A DNA stretch of 64,000 bases from Paraburkholderia franconis (GCF_009362735.1 NZ_WHNP01000028.1:52455-116454), one strand, 5' to 3'. Positions 9,342 to 18,590 are shown, numbered from the stretch's first letter. Notes: generated by a model not told the origin, from the letters alone. Program-made: numbers and translations.

Positions 9342-9806
9342 ATGGCCACGTCAGAGTGCATAACCAGCTTTTACAGCAATAACATCAAGATGAACGGAGT
9401 ATTGAGGCTCGATCAGGCCACGATCGTGCTAGTCGAAGACGACCCGCAAAACAGGGAATCGTTGAAAATTCTGCTCGAATCAGAAGGGGCCAATGTCATC
9501 GCCGTGGCGGATGCCGAAGAGGGCGTCGAAGCCGCCATTCGGGTGCTGCCCGATGCCGTCGTCTGCGATCTGGACCTGCCCGCGATGGACGGCTTCTATC
9601 TGATCCAGCGTTTGCGGGATCACGAGATTCGCGGCGATCACGCGCCTTGCGTCGCAGTGGCCGTGACGGGCCATACCGATGAAGCCTATCGGCTGCGCAG
9701 CATCGGCGAGGGATTCCAGCACTTCATGACGAAGCCCGCGCCGCCCGATGCGCTGGTGACGCTGCTGCGCGACGCGATTGGTGCGCGCGCCGCCGGCCTG
9801 ACCTGA
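9342..9806 (+). CDS. Stand-alone response-regulator receiver protein
   Basis: 154 residues with a single CheY-like receiver domain and no output domain. The acidic pair is in VLVEDD, the phospho-acceptor Asp in VCDLDLP, the switch Thr in VAVTGHT and the conserved Lys in MTKP. An ATG at 9390 (MNGVLRL) would remove 16 residues that are not part of the fold, and may be the true start; neither start has a strong ribosome site. It would act as a phosphate sink or through protein contacts. No kinase is adjacent. Confidence 0.82.
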   Translation: MATSECITSFYSNNIKMNGVLRLDQATIVLVEDDPQNRESLKILLESEGANVIAVADAEEGVEAAIRVLPDAVVCDLDLPAMDGFYLIQRLRDHEIRGDHAPCVAVAVTGHTDEAYRLRSIGEGFQHFMTKPAPPDALVTLLRDAIGARAAGLT

Positions 9807-9847
9807 CGTTCGAACTGCGGCGCCTCGTCTGACGAAGACGGGTGGGT

Positions 9848-10456
9848 TCAGCTGCCGGCGGCTTGCGCGGCCTGGCATGCCGAGCACAGCCCTTTCAGCT
9901 CGATTCCGTCTCCGGCGAGCCGGTAGCCCGCGTTTTCGATTTGCGCGACGAGCGCCTCGCGCAGCGCGGGCTGATGCAGTTCCGTGACATTGCCGCACTG
10001 CTGGCAGACGACGAGAATGCCGTGCTGACATTGCGTCAGGTCGTGACAAACGGCGAACGCGTTGATCGATTCGATCTTGTGCACGAGCCCCGCGGACAGC
10101 AGGAAATCGAGCGCGCGATACACCGTGGGCGGCGCGGAGCCGGGGTGGATATGGCGCATGTCGTCGAGCAGCGAATAGGCCTTGGTCGCGCGGCCCGATG
10201 TCAACAGAAGTTCCAGCACCTTGCGGCGGATCGGCGTGAGCTTCTCGCCGCGCTCCCGGCAGTATTCCTCCGCCAGCGCGAGTGCCGCCTCTGCGGACGC
10301 CTGCGTACCCTGCAAATGCCCGGCATGCTCGTGACGCGGATCGTGCGGATGCGCGTGGTCCGCGCGATGTTCGTCGTGCTGCGGACGATGCGCTGGATTC
10401 GATGCGCCTGCCGTTGCGGAAGCAGCAGCGGCAGCCGTTGGCTTGGCGTTTTTCAT
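9848..10456 (-). CDS. zur: Fur-family zinc uptake regulator Zur
   Basis: 202 residues from the ATG at 10456 (24 further codons upstream are open). The N-terminus is unusually long and histidine-rich (about nine His within residues 20-48). It is followed by the winged helix (LTPIRRKVLELLL, then APPTVYRALDFLL) and the dimerisation domain with HDLTQCQHGILVV, a CQQCG pair and a C-terminal CSACQ pair forming the structural zinc site. Zur uses zinc to repress uptake genes. No znuABC genes are beside it. The His-rich tail may add metal affinity; that is inference. Confidence 0.88.
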   Translation of the reverse strand: MKNAKPTAAAAASATAGASNPAHRPQHDEHRADHAHPHDPRHEHAGHLQGTQASAEAALALAEEYCRERGEKLTPIRRKVLELLLTSGRATKAYSLLDDMRHIHPGSAPPTVYRALDFLLSAGLVHKIESINAFAVCHDLTQCQHGILVVCQQCGNVTELHQPALREALVAQIENAGYRLAGDGIELKGLCSACQAAQAAGS

Positions 10457-10566
10457 CCGCTGATTATAAGGTTGAACGCAGCAGTTGAACCCTGCAGTCG
10501 AACCCAAGCCGCCGTCGCCGCTCTGCATGCGCGGCGGTCAGCGGCTCGCACGATTGATCGGTCGCG

Positions 10567-11193
10567 TCAGTCGAGCTTCGCGTCGAACCCGCGCCTGACA
10601 CCAGGACGTTCGAACAGCGTGCCGTACCAGCGCTTGACGTTCGGGTAGTCGGCGAGATCGACCTTGTGGCGCTCGTGCCGCCACGCCCAGCCGAGGATCG
10701 CGAAGTCCGCGACGGACAACTCGCCCGCCACATATTCCGTCTTGCCCAGCCGCTTATCTAGCACCGCATAGAGCCTTCGCGTCTCGGCCGAAAAGCGCTT
10801 GAGTCCATAGCGCTTGTCGTCCTCGGAAGCGAGAGCCGCGAAGTGATGCACCTGTCCCGGCATCGGGCCGAAGCCGCCCATCTGCCACATCAGCCATTCG
10901 AGCACGGGCACGCGCTCGCGCAGGCTCTCCGGCAGGAACTTGCCCGTCTTCTCGCCGAGGTACAGCAGGATCGCGCCCGATTCGAACACGCTGATCGGCT
11001 GGCCATCCGGTCCGTCGGGATCGACGATCGCGGGAATCTTGTTGTTCGGGCTGATCGCGAGAAAGTCGGGATCGAACTGCTCGTCCTGCGTGATGTTGAT
11101 CGGCTTGACGACGTACGGCAGTTCCATTTCCTCGAGCGCGACGCTGACCTTGCGGCCATTCGGCGTGCCCCATGCATAGAGCGTGATCGTCAT
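10567..11193 (-). CDS. Glutathione S-transferase, Nu-class/YfcG-like
   Basis: 208 residues. The N-terminal thioredoxin-like domain carries the TPNGRKV turn at about 10-16 seen in YfcG/YghU-type enzymes, the cis-proline segment NKIPAIVD and the ES of VFESGAILLYL that binds the glutathione gamma-glutamyl group. The C-terminal helical domain contains MWQMGGFGPMPGQ and SVADFAILGW (the N-capping box). Relatives reduce disulfides or organic hydroperoxides with glutathione. It is separated from the upstream GST gene by only four bases, so the two form an operon. Confidence 0.88.
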   Translation of the reverse strand: MTITLYAWGTPNGRKVSVALEEMELPYVVKPINITQDEQFDPDFLAISPNNKIPAIVDPDGPDGQPISVFESGAILLYLGEKTGKFLPESLRERVPVLEWLMWQMGGFGPMPGQVHHFAALASEDDKRYGLKRFSAETRRLYAVLDKRLGKTEYVAGELSVADFAILGWAWRHERHKVDLADYPNVKRWYGTLFERPGVRRGFDAKLD

Positions 11194-11197
11194 GAGT

Positions 11198-11824
11198 TCA
11201 GGTCAGATCGAAGTCGACGTATTTCTTGAAGCCCGGGCGCGTCGCGAGCCGCTGATACCAGCGTTCGAGATTCGGCGTCGACGGACGCTCGACGCCCGGC
11301 AACCCGAACCAGCGCTTCGCATACGCGCCCAGCACGATGTCCGCGAGCGTGAAGTGATCGCCTTCGATGTGAAAGCGCCCTTGCAGGTGCACGTCGACCA
11401 GCTTCCACAGCTTCGCGACGCTGTCGATGTCGGCGGCGAGCTTCGCGTCGTCGCGCTCCGCCTCGGGCGTGCGCACGATGGTCCAGAACACGGGGCGCTC
11501 GGCAGGCTGCAGCGTGGACAATGACCAGTCGAGCCAGCGGTCGATGCTCGCACGCGCTTTGGGCTCCGTGGGATACAGCAGGCTCGACGCACCGTACTGC
11601 ATCGCCAGATAGCGCAGGATCGAGTTCGATTCCCACAGCACGTAATCGCCGTCGACGAGCGTCGGAATCTTGCCCGTCGGGTTCATCGCGAGGTAGTCGG
11701 GTTCGTCGTTGCGGCCGAATTGCAGGCCGGCGTCGATGCGGTTGTAAGGCACGACGAGTTCGTCGCACACCCACAAGACTTTCTGGACATTGACCGAGTT
11801 GGCGCGTCCCCAGACTGTAATCAT
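11198..11824 (-). CDS. Glutathione S-transferase (GstB-like)
   Basis: 208 residues. Visible parts are an N-terminal WGRANSVNVQKVLW active-site loop, MNPTGKIPTLVDGD with the cis-proline, the ESNSILRYL glutathione site and the C-terminal TLADIVLGAYAKRW N-capping box. The RANSVNVQK pattern resembles E. coli GstB and relatives acting on halogenated or epoxide-like electrophiles. It is the first gene of the two-GST operon and is divergent from the NERD-helicase. Confidence 0.88.
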   Translation of the reverse strand: MITVWGRANSVNVQKVLWVCDELVVPYNRIDAGLQFGRNDEPDYLAMNPTGKIPTLVDGDYVLWESNSILRYLAMQYGASSLLYPTEPKARASIDRWLDWSLSTLQPAERPVFWTIVRTPEAERDDAKLAADIDSVAKLWKLVDVHLQGRFHIEGDHFTLADIVLGAYAKRWFGLPGVERPSTPNLERWYQRLATRPGFKKYVDFDLT

Positions 11825-11982
11825 CCGGTAATCCTCTTTGATTCGTCTTCAGTGGCAAGCCGCGCGTCGTGCGCGGCGTTCAACCAGTAACGATACACGA
11901 TGCGGGTTTTTCTTTCCGGGCGCCGCCTGTTCGTATGCACGCGTTGCGTACAATGAGCGCACCCAACATGACGAGGCATCGC

Positions 11983-13659
11983 ATGGCCCGCATTGTCCCC
12001 GACGACTGGAAGAGTCTCGCCGCCACGGGCGCCGCCGCGCGCGAGCGCGAAACGCTGGCGCTCCTCGAAGAAGCGCTGCCGCGCGACTACACCGTCTATC
12101 ACGGCCTGCACTGGACGCGCTTGCACGAAGGCTTCTCCGTGTTCGGCGAGGCCGATTTCGTGATCGTCAGCCCGTCGGGGCGCGTGATGATCGTCGAGCA
12201 GAAGACGGGCTTTTTGCGCGAGACGCCGAAAGGGCTCGTCAAGGTCTACATGCAGACCGAGCGCAACGTGGCGATCGCGCTCGCGCGCACGATCGAGGGG
12301 CTGCACCGGCGCTTCACGGCCGCTTTCGGCGCGGGCACGTATTTCATCGAAGAGGTGCTGTATTGCCCGGACCACATCGTCAGGGATGCGGCGATTGCGG
12401 GCGTGAACCCGGCGCGCATCGTCGATGCGAACCGCAAGGACAAGCTCATTGGCATCATTCTCGACGCGCTGCCCGCCGACGAGCCGCGTCTCGCGTGCGC
12501 ATCGAAGATCCACCACTTTCTCGCCGACGAACTCGCGCTCACGCCCGACGCGAGCGCGCTCGTCGGCCAGGCGGGCACGCTCGTCACGCGGCTCGCGGGC
12601 GGGCTTGCCACATGGGCGCGGCGGCTCGAATTCACGCCGTTCCGGCTGCGCGTGATCGGCACGGCGGGCTCCGGCAAGACGCAGCTTGCCGTGCAGGTCA
12701 TGAACGATGCCGTCGCGCGCGGCGAGCGGCCGCTGTACGTGTGCTTCAACCGGCCGCTCGCGGACCATATCGCGCGTGTCGCGCCGCCCGAGGCGAAGGT
12801 CGCGAACTATCACCAGTTATGCGATTGGGTCGTGCGGGAAAACGGCGAGGCGCCCGATTTCCAGAGCAACGACGTATTCGATAAGCTCGAAAGCGCGTTT
12901 GCCGCCACGCCGATCGACGCGCGCTGGCAATACGACGTGCTGATCGTCGACGAGGGCCAGGATTTCCAGCAGCCGTGGGTGCCCGCGCTCGAACGGCTGC
13001 TGAAGCCGGGCGGCGCCTGGTGGTGGCTCGAAGATCCGCTGCAGAACCTGTACATGCGCGAGAGCGTCGCGCTGCCTGGCTGGACGGTGCTGCGCGAGTC
13101 GACCAACTATCGCAGTCCGCGTGACATCCTCGACTATCTGCGCGACGTGGTCGGCGCGACGGTGCCGCTTGCGGGCGCGCTTGCGGCGGGCAGTCCGTTC
13201 GACGGCTCGGACATCCTGCTGTCGACCTACGATGAAGCGCAGACGCCCGAAAGCTGCATCGATGCGACCAAGCGCGCGATCACGCAGGCACTCGCGCTCG
13301 GCTTTCGCAAGCAGGACATCGCGGTGCTGTCGTTTCGCGGACGCGAGGGCTCGGTGCTCTGGCCGCTCGATCAGCTCGGCCCGCACCGGCTGCGCAGCTT
13401 CACGGGCAAGTACGATCTGTTCGGCAACCCGGCGTATCGCGACGGCGACGTGCTGCTCGACTCGATTTACCGCTTCAAGGGACAGTCGGCGCCGTGCGTG
13501 ATCCTGAGCGAAGTCGATTTCGACGAGTTCGACGAGCGCAATGCGCGCAAGCTCTTCGTCGGCGCGACGCGCGCGACGATGAAGCTGATCGTCGTCGCTT
13601 CACAGCGCGCCGCGCGGCACTTGCAGCTGGGTGAACCGAAGGATCAGGCGGCGGCGTAG
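11983..13659 (+). CDS. NERD-domain superfamily I helicase-like protein
   Basis: 558 residues from the ATG at 11983, chosen because GACGAGG lies about eight bases upstream; an ATG at 11953 is possible. The N-terminal NERD nuclease-like domain has GEADFVIVSPSG...VEQKTG with the acidic-ExK pattern near residues 56-74. The helicase part has Walker A GTAGSGKT (226-233), Walker B DEGQD (323-327), an FKGQ motif and a late GATRA motif VI. The protein therefore looks like a UvrD/Rep-type ATPase with a PD-(D/E)XK module and may process damaged or foreign DNA. It stands alone rather than in a recognised defence cluster. Confidence 0.85.
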   Translation: MARIVPDDWKSLAATGAAARERETLALLEEALPRDYTVYHGLHWTRLHEGFSVFGEADFVIVSPSGRVMIVEQKTGFLRETPKGLVKVYMQTERNVAIALARTIEGLHRRFTAAFGAGTYFIEEVLYCPDHIVRDAAIAGVNPARIVDANRKDKLIGIILDALPADEPRLACASKIHHFLADELALTPDASALVGQAGTLVTRLAGGLATWARRLEFTPFRLRVIGTAGSGKTQLAVQVMNDAVARGERPLYVCFNRPLADHIARVAPPEAKVANYHQLCDWVVRENGEAPDFQSNDVFDKLESAFAATPIDARWQYDVLIVDEGQDFQQPWVPALERLLKPGGAWWWLEDPLQNLYMRESVALPGWTVLRESTNYRSPRDILDYLRDVVGATVPLAGALAAGSPFDGSDILLSTYDEAQTPESCIDATKRAITQALALGFRKQDIAVLSFRGREGSVLWPLDQLGPHRLRSFTGKYDLFGNPAYRDGDVLLDSIYRFKGQSAPCVILSEVDFDEFDERNARKLFVGATRATMKLIVVASQRAARHLQLGEPKDQAAA

Positions 13660-13723
13660 CGCGCCACGGGACGGGCGCGGCCGGGCAGCTTTGCTTCTTT
13701 GAAAGCTTCGAAGGCGTCAGAGC

Positions 13724-14671
13724 TCAGCGCCACGCCGACGCGCTGATCAGCGTGCCCTTGCGCGCGAGCGCATCCCACCAGATCACGCGCAAAAGCGGCG
13801 CCTGCTTCGCGATGAAGAGCGCCTGCACGGCATCGCTTTCGATGAAGTGCGTGACGCCGCAGCGCAGCGCGGCCTGCGCCTTGTGCGCGGCGGCGCCTGC
13901 GGGCGTTTCGTCGTGCATGTCCGGCGCGCGCATCACCAGCTCCAGATGGCCGAAGCCGTGCCGCTCCAGCCACGCGCGGGTGCGGTTCAGATCGACGTGC
14001 GGCCGGCCCGTGATCACCGCGTGCACCTTCTCCAGATCGACGTCGGGCAGGATCTCGAACGGCAGCAGCGCGTCGCGTTCGTTCAACGCGGCGGACAGGT
14101 CTTCGTCATAGCGCGACAGCGGCACGTCGGGCAAAAGGATGCCGTCCAGATCGATTGCGTACGTCGCGTACTCGTGGTCTTGCGCCATTTTCTCGGCGGA
14201 ACCCGCCTCGACCTTCAGCCAGTCCTCGCGGTAATCGTCCGTGTAGGCCTGGCGCTCCCACGGGAAGAGCGCGAAGAAACCCGACGCGTCGTTCGCATAG
14301 TCCGGGCGAATGCGGCTGATTTCGTCGAACGCGCCCGTCAGCGTCTTGACGATCAGACCGTGCTGTTCGAGGAACGCGATGCAGTCGACCAGCGTGAAAC
14401 CGCGTCCCGCGATGTCCTCGCACAACAGCACCTTGGAGCCCGGCGGCGGCAGCGGCTGCGCCGAGTCCCACGTGACATGGCGCGCGCGGCGGTCGTAGCT
14501 GAGAAACGCGACGGGCACGCCGATCGCATGCGAAGCCATTAACGCAAGTGGCGCACCGCCCCGTAAGATGCCGACAGCGGCCGCGAAGCGCTCTTCGAGC
14601 AGGGCGGGCTGCAGCGAATCGATCCAGTGGTCGAGCTGTTCGTAGGTCAACGGTAGAACCGGCTTTTTCAT
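13724..14671 (-). CDS. Phosphoribosyltransferase-HAD fusion protein
   Basis: 315 residues made of two parts. The N-terminal half has a type I phosphoribosyltransferase core: GILRGGAPLALMASHAIGVP and the PRPP loop VLLCEDIAGRGFT (81-93). The C-terminal half looks like a HAD hydrolase: AIDLDGILL with D174/D176, an ITGRP motif II threonine at 221, and a late FIESD segment where a motif III/IV acidic residue would be. The combination suggests coupled base-phosphoribosyl transfer and nucleotide dephosphorylation, or regulation of one by the other. The substrate is unknown. It is convergent with the helicase and divergent from the next gene. Confidence 0.75.
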   Translation of the reverse strand: MKKPVLPLTYEQLDHWIDSLQPALLEERFAAAVGILRGGAPLALMASHAIGVPVAFLSYDRRARHVTWDSAQPLPPPGSKVLLCEDIAGRGFTLVDCIAFLEQHGLIVKTLTGAFDEISRIRPDYANDASGFFALFPWERQAYTDDYREDWLKVEAGSAEKMAQDHEYATYAIDLDGILLPDVPLSRYDEDLSAALNERDALLPFEILPDVDLEKVHAVITGRPHVDLNRTRAWLERHGFGHLELVMRAPDMHDETPAGAAAHKAQAALRCGVTHFIESDAVQALFIAKQAPLLRVIWWDALARKGTLISASAWR

Positions 14672-14888
14672 GACGGCTTGCGGTTTGTGTTGGGCCGGAT
14701 GGACGCGCGTCGGCGAAACGGCTTTTTTGAGATTGAGCCGATATTATGCACGCCGTGTAAAGATTCTGTGTCGTGGCATCCGACCGCGCTGTCGTTATCG
14801 TCTGACGGCGATGTCAGGCACAATGCGAGCCACGGCTGGGAAAAAGACGCACAACAAGACACACAAGACCACACGAAAGGGACCAAAA

Positions 14889-15413
14889 GTGCAGAACAAC
14901 AAATACGGATGGTTGCGCGCGCTCGCACTCGTGCCTGTGCTGGCGCTCGCGTTCGTCGCGCCGGACGCGCCTGCCGCGCCGATGACGACGACGCTCGAAC
15001 TCGACGTGAAAGGCAAGATCGCGAAGACCAGCGACCCCGACCATTCCGTGTTCCATTTTTCGGAGGCGCAGATTCTCGCGCTGCCGACGCACACGATTAC
15101 GACTTCGACGACATGGACGGCAAAATCGACCTTCACGGGGCCGCTGCTCGCGGATATTCTCAAGACAGTGGGCGCGTACGGCGACGAGATCGAAATCCAC
15201 ACGCTCGATGACTACACGTACACCGTTCCTGTGTCCGATACGAGCCGCTATGGCGTGATCGTCGCGTACAGCATGAATGGCAAGCGCCTCCAGGTCAGCG
15301 ACTTCGGCCCGCTGTTTCTCATCTACCCGCGCGACCAATTCCCCGGCGAGCTGGCGGGAGGGGCAGCGGACGCAAAATTCGTATGGCAGATCAAGGCACT
15401 CATCGTCAAATAG
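14889..15413 (+). CDS. Exported sulfite-oxidase-fold (molybdopterin-domain) protein lacking cysteine
   Basis: 174 residues from a GTG at 14889 preceded by AAGGGA, which places a good signal peptide (about 1-31, ending APAAP) at the N-terminus; ATGs at 14811 and 14823 give longer, poorer leaders. The mature part resembles the short PF00174-like proteins (LLADILKTVGAYGDEIEI and GPLFLIYPRD are typical). It contains no cysteine at all, so the Mo-ligating Cys of true sulfite oxidases is absent. The next gene, a hybrid histidine kinase, starts 31 bases before this gene ends, implying translational coupling and a sensory partner role. Confidence 0.78.
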   Translation: MQNNKYGWLRALALVPVLALAFVAPDAPAAPMTTTLELDVKGKIAKTSDPDHSVFHFSEAQILALPTHTITTSTTWTAKSTFTGPLLADILKTVGAYGDEIEIHTLDDYTYTVPVSDTSRYGVIVAYSMNGKRLQVSDFGPLFLIYPRDQFPGELAGGAADAKFVWQIKALIVK

Positions 15414-17227
15414 GACGGCGCCCGCTGCGCCGCGTCGTACTCGTTGTCATCTGGATCGCCGCGCTCGCGGCGCCGACCACGGCGATCACCTATCTGCTCT
15501 ATTCGGCTCTGCTCAATCCCCGCGAGACCCAGCAGGTCACGGGCACCTACGACGGGTTCTACTGGGACGCCGCGCAGCTCCAGATCGCCTATGCGCGGCT
15601 CGAAAGCCAGCTGTTGCTGTACCAGACGGGCGTCGACAGCGATTATCGGCGGCTCACACTGCATTTCCAGGTGCTGCAATCGAAGTTGCGCGTGATGGCG
15701 GGTTCGACTCAGCGCCTCGCCGCGCAGGCGGAGGCCGTCCAGCGTCAGCAGGAGGAGATCGCGCGTCTGTCCGAGATGCTCGTCGCGATGCAGCCCATGC
15801 TCGATGCGCTGCCGAATTCGCCGACGCTTGCCTCGCAGATGGTCGAAGAACTGCGCCAGCACTGGAAGGAAGTGAACGCCCTCGCGCTGAGCCGCCGTTT
15901 CGTCGACGTGCAGGATCGCGAGGCGATGAACTCCGACTTCATCGCGAAGCGCCGGATGTTGTTCGCGGGCGGGCTCGTGCTGCTGTTGCTGTCGGCGGCG
16001 GCGACCGTGCTGCTCGTGATGAACGGACGGCGCCGCACGAACCTGATCGTGCAGCAGCGCGCCGCGCTCGACGCCGAGCATCAGGCGAGCCGCGCCGCGC
16101 GCGAAGCGAGCCTCGCGAAGGACGCGTTTCTCGGCATGATCAGCCACGAGTTGCGCACGCCGCTGCACGCGATCGTGTCGTCGATCGAGCTGCTCGGCTT
16201 CAACTTTCACACGGAGGCCGATCGCAAGGTGATCCAGCGCCTCGAGACGGCCGCGCGCCATCTCGAGGCGCAGATGAAGGACCTGACCGACTACGCGCGT
16301 CTGGGCGCCGGCAAGCTCGAGTTGCGCCATGAGCATTTCGATCCGCGCGAGCTGCTGGCGTCCGTCGTCGACGAGCACGAGACGGCCGCACGCGCAAAGG
16401 GGCTGGCGTTCGAAGGCAGCGCGAGCGGGCGCACGGGTCTCGTCGATTCCGACCCGCATCGCATCCGGCAGATCGTCAACAACCTCGTGACCAACGCGAT
16501 CCGCTACACGGAGCGCGGCAACGTCACGCTGCATTTCGAGCAGCACGCGGGCGCGCTTGTCATCGTCGTCACCGATACGGGACCGGGCGTGCCCGACACG
16601 CAGATTCCGCTGATCTTCAAGGAGTTCACGCAGCTCGACGCATCCCGCACGCGGCGCTTCGAAGGGGCGGGCATGGGGCTCGCGATCGTGCAGGGGCTCG
16701 TCGCGCTGTTCAACGGGACGATCGGCGTCGAAAGCGAAGTGGGCAAGGGCACGCGCTTCACGGTGACGATCCCCGTCGCGTCCGTCGAGGCTCCCGCAGT
16801 TCCGGCGGCCGCGCCGCACGAGGCGCACGGCGACGGCCGCCCGCAGGTGCTGATCGTCGACGACAACCAGCTGATCCGCGAATCGCTGTGCGAAATGCTC
16901 GAGCACATGGAATGCGACGCGGCCGCCGTCGCCAACGCCGACGACGCGCACGTGTGGCTGGCATCGAGGCGCTGCGATCTCGTGCTGCTCGATCTGCACA
17001 TGCCGGACAAGGATGGCTACGCGTTCATGGCCGAGTACGCCGCGACGAAGGACGCGGCGGCGCGCACGCCCGTGATCGCCGTGAGCGCGTATGCGCCGGA
17101 CGGACCGACACGCCTGGGCGACGCGCCGTTCTTCGACAGCCTGAGCAAGCCCGTTCACTACGAAGTGCTGCGCGACGCCGTGCAGCGCGCGCTGGCGGCG
17201 CGGCACGGGGCGTCGGTGGAAGGGTGA
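15383..17227 (+). CDS. Hybrid sensor histidine kinase
   Basis: 614 residues. TM1 (about 17-41), a periplasmic helical region (42-190, with a coiled-coil-like AEAVQRQQEEIARLSEML), TM2 (192-213), HisKA with SHELRTPLH (H255), HATPase with the N box around N371, DTGPGVP (398-404) and GAGMGLA, then a receiver with DD at 493-494, D537 and the Lys of LSKP. All catalytic residues are present. It should sense a periplasmic signal and phosphorylate its own receiver, then another protein. It overlaps the upstream molybdopterin-fold gene by 31 bases, and a convergent BetR-type receiver gene follows. Confidence 0.92.
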   Translation: MADQGTHRQIGRRPLRRVVLVVIWIAALAAPTTAITYLLYSALLNPRETQQVTGTYDGFYWDAAQLQIAYARLESQLLLYQTGVDSDYRRLTLHFQVLQSKLRVMAGSTQRLAAQAEAVQRQQEEIARLSEMLVAMQPMLDALPNSPTLASQMVEELRQHWKEVNALALSRRFVDVQDREAMNSDFIAKRRMLFAGGLVLLLLSAAATVLLVMNGRRRTNLIVQQRAALDAEHQASRAAREASLAKDAFLGMISHELRTPLHAIVSSIELLGFNFHTEADRKVIQRLETAARHLEAQMKDLTDYARLGAGKLELRHEHFDPRELLASVVDEHETAARAKGLAFEGSASGRTGLVDSDPHRIRQIVNNLVTNAIRYTERGNVTLHFEQHAGALVIVVTDTGPGVPDTQIPLIFKEFTQLDASRTRRFEGAGMGLAIVQGLVALFNGTIGVESEVGKGTRFTVTIPVASVEAPAVPAAAPHEAHGDGRPQVLIVDDNQLIRESLCEMLEHMECDAAAVANADDAHVWLASRRCDLVLLDLHMPDKDGYAFMAEYAATKDAAARTPVIAVSAYAPDGPTRLGDAPFFDSLSKPVHYEVLRDAVQRALAARHGASVEG

Positions 17228-17278
17228 CGCGGGCTGGGCAGGCTGGATCGTCCCGTCCCGGCAACCCTGGCGCTGCGC

Positions 17279-18133
17279 TTAAGCCCGGCTCAGTCGCTTC
17301 GACAGATCGGCGACGAGTATCGCCATGCGCGCGGGTTTCTCATAGCAGGCCACGTCGTAGTTGCGCACGATGTCGCTGATTTCCGATTCGCTTGCCTTGC
17401 CCGTCAGCAGTTCGCCCGTCAGCACGAAGATCGGCGCGTCCGGGTTTTCCGATGCGCGCACCGCGCGGATCGCTTCCGCCGACGTCTGCGGGCCGAACAG
17501 CCAGTCGATCACGACGCCGTCGAACACCTGCGTCTGCAGCGTTTCGGCGAACGCGGTGAGGCCGTAGATCGCCACGGCTGCAAAGCCGCTGCGCTCCAGG
17601 TAGTCGCGCAGGTTGTCGGCGGACGCCTGGTCGTCGTCGACGACGGCGATCAGCGGCTTGTCCGTTTCGGCGCGGCGCGGATAGATCTCGATCTTGTGGA
17701 CTTCGTGCGCGTTCTGATAGAGCGCGCCGTCGTAGCGCACGACGCGCCACTGGTCGAGCTTCGACCACGCGATGAATTCCGGCCGGCTGCCCGCTTCGAT
17801 CGGCGCGCCGATCCATGCGGTGCACGCGAGCTCGATCGAGCCGATCGCGAACACCGCCTCCTGCGCGGTGGCGCCGACCATGCCGGGGTCGAGCGTCTGC
17901 GCGCCGAACAGTTGCGCGGCCGGCTCGCCGAAGACCTCGGCGACCTTCTTGATCTGCGAGAGCGTCCAGGGGCTGTTGCCGCGCAGCTTGCGGTGGCCCT
18001 GCGAAAAACTCAAATCGAGGATGCGGCAAAGCTCGCTGGTCTGCTGACGCTTGCCGATGCCGTGACGGCTCATCAATTCGCGCACGCGTTCGGCGACGGC
18101 GAGCGAGTCGGTTGAGGTGGCTTCGTTGGACAT
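17279..18133 (-). CDS. BetR-type HTH / receiver-domain regulator
   Basis: 284 residues. The N-terminal 80 residues form a helix-turn-helix of the BetR family (HGIGKRQQTSELCRILDLS, then GHRKLRGNSPWTLSQIKKVAE). A middle segment of about 80 residues is unassigned. A C-terminal receiver domain has acidic residues 166-168, phospho-acceptor D210, T239 and K266. The order is reversed relative to ordinary response regulators (DNA-binding first). Its stop faces that of the hybrid kinase 51 bases away, so it is the natural candidate partner. Targets are unknown; the BetR name does not by itself link it to betaine. Confidence 0.85.
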   Translation of the reverse strand: MSNEATSTDSLAVAERVRELMSRHGIGKRQQTSELCRILDLSFSQGHRKLRGNSPWTLSQIKKVAEVFGEPAAQLFGAQTLDPGMVGATAQEAVFAIGSIELACTAWIGAPIEAGSRPEFIAWSKLDQWRVVRYDGALYQNAHEVHKIEIYPRRAETDKPLIAVVDDDQASADNLRDYLERSGFAAVAIYGLTAFAETLQTQVFDGVVIDWLFGPQTSAEAIRAVRASENPDAPIFVLTGELLTGKASESEISDIVRNYDVACYEKPARMAILVADLSKRLSRA

Positions 18134-18590
18134 GCGCGAAGTTTCTGTCTGTCAGTATGAATCGTTGTTTATGACGAAGCGTCGTTTCGACGGCGCGTAG
18201 CGCGGGTCTCCCAGACGCGCCGGATGGGCGCGCCCCCTAGCGGGACAGCCAATGTACCGCAAAACGCGCGGCGCGCCTGGTATCGCGCCGCGCCCGCATG
18301 GCCGCGTGCCGCTCCTGGCCGTGAAAACGGCCCATTCTGTTAAATTCGATTGCCCGCGCGGATCAGCACAGCTTCGCTCGTTGCCTGGCCTTTCTATTTT
18401 AGCGGCGAAAACGTATGCGTAACGCATCGTCTCGGGTGTCGATGGTCTTTCGCCGATGCGGACGGCGCGTGTTGCCGGCGCGCAAAAGACGGTGCGCAGC
18501 GGATCGCTTTATGACCGGCATTGCGGCATCCGCGCGGGCCTGAGAAGATGCAGACCCTCGACACCGCCACGCTGCGCAACCCGCTTTCCG
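18134..18590. other. Gene-free divergent promoter region
   Basis: 457 bases between the BetR-type regulator and the FAD oxidoreductase. Short frames here lack support. One ATG at 18548 opens a short different frame over the oxidoreductase start and is probably meaningless. No clear operator is seen. Confidence 0.4.

Noticed and set aside
11983..13659. Part of a multi-gene phage-defence system
   Set aside because: NERD-helicase proteins occur in some defence loci, but the neighbours here (GSTs, phosphoribosyltransferase-HAD protein) do not form a known system.
17279..18133. Regulator of the betaine genes because of the BetR domain name
   Set aside because: The domain name does not define the target. 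The gene is next to the hybrid kinase and far from betIBA.
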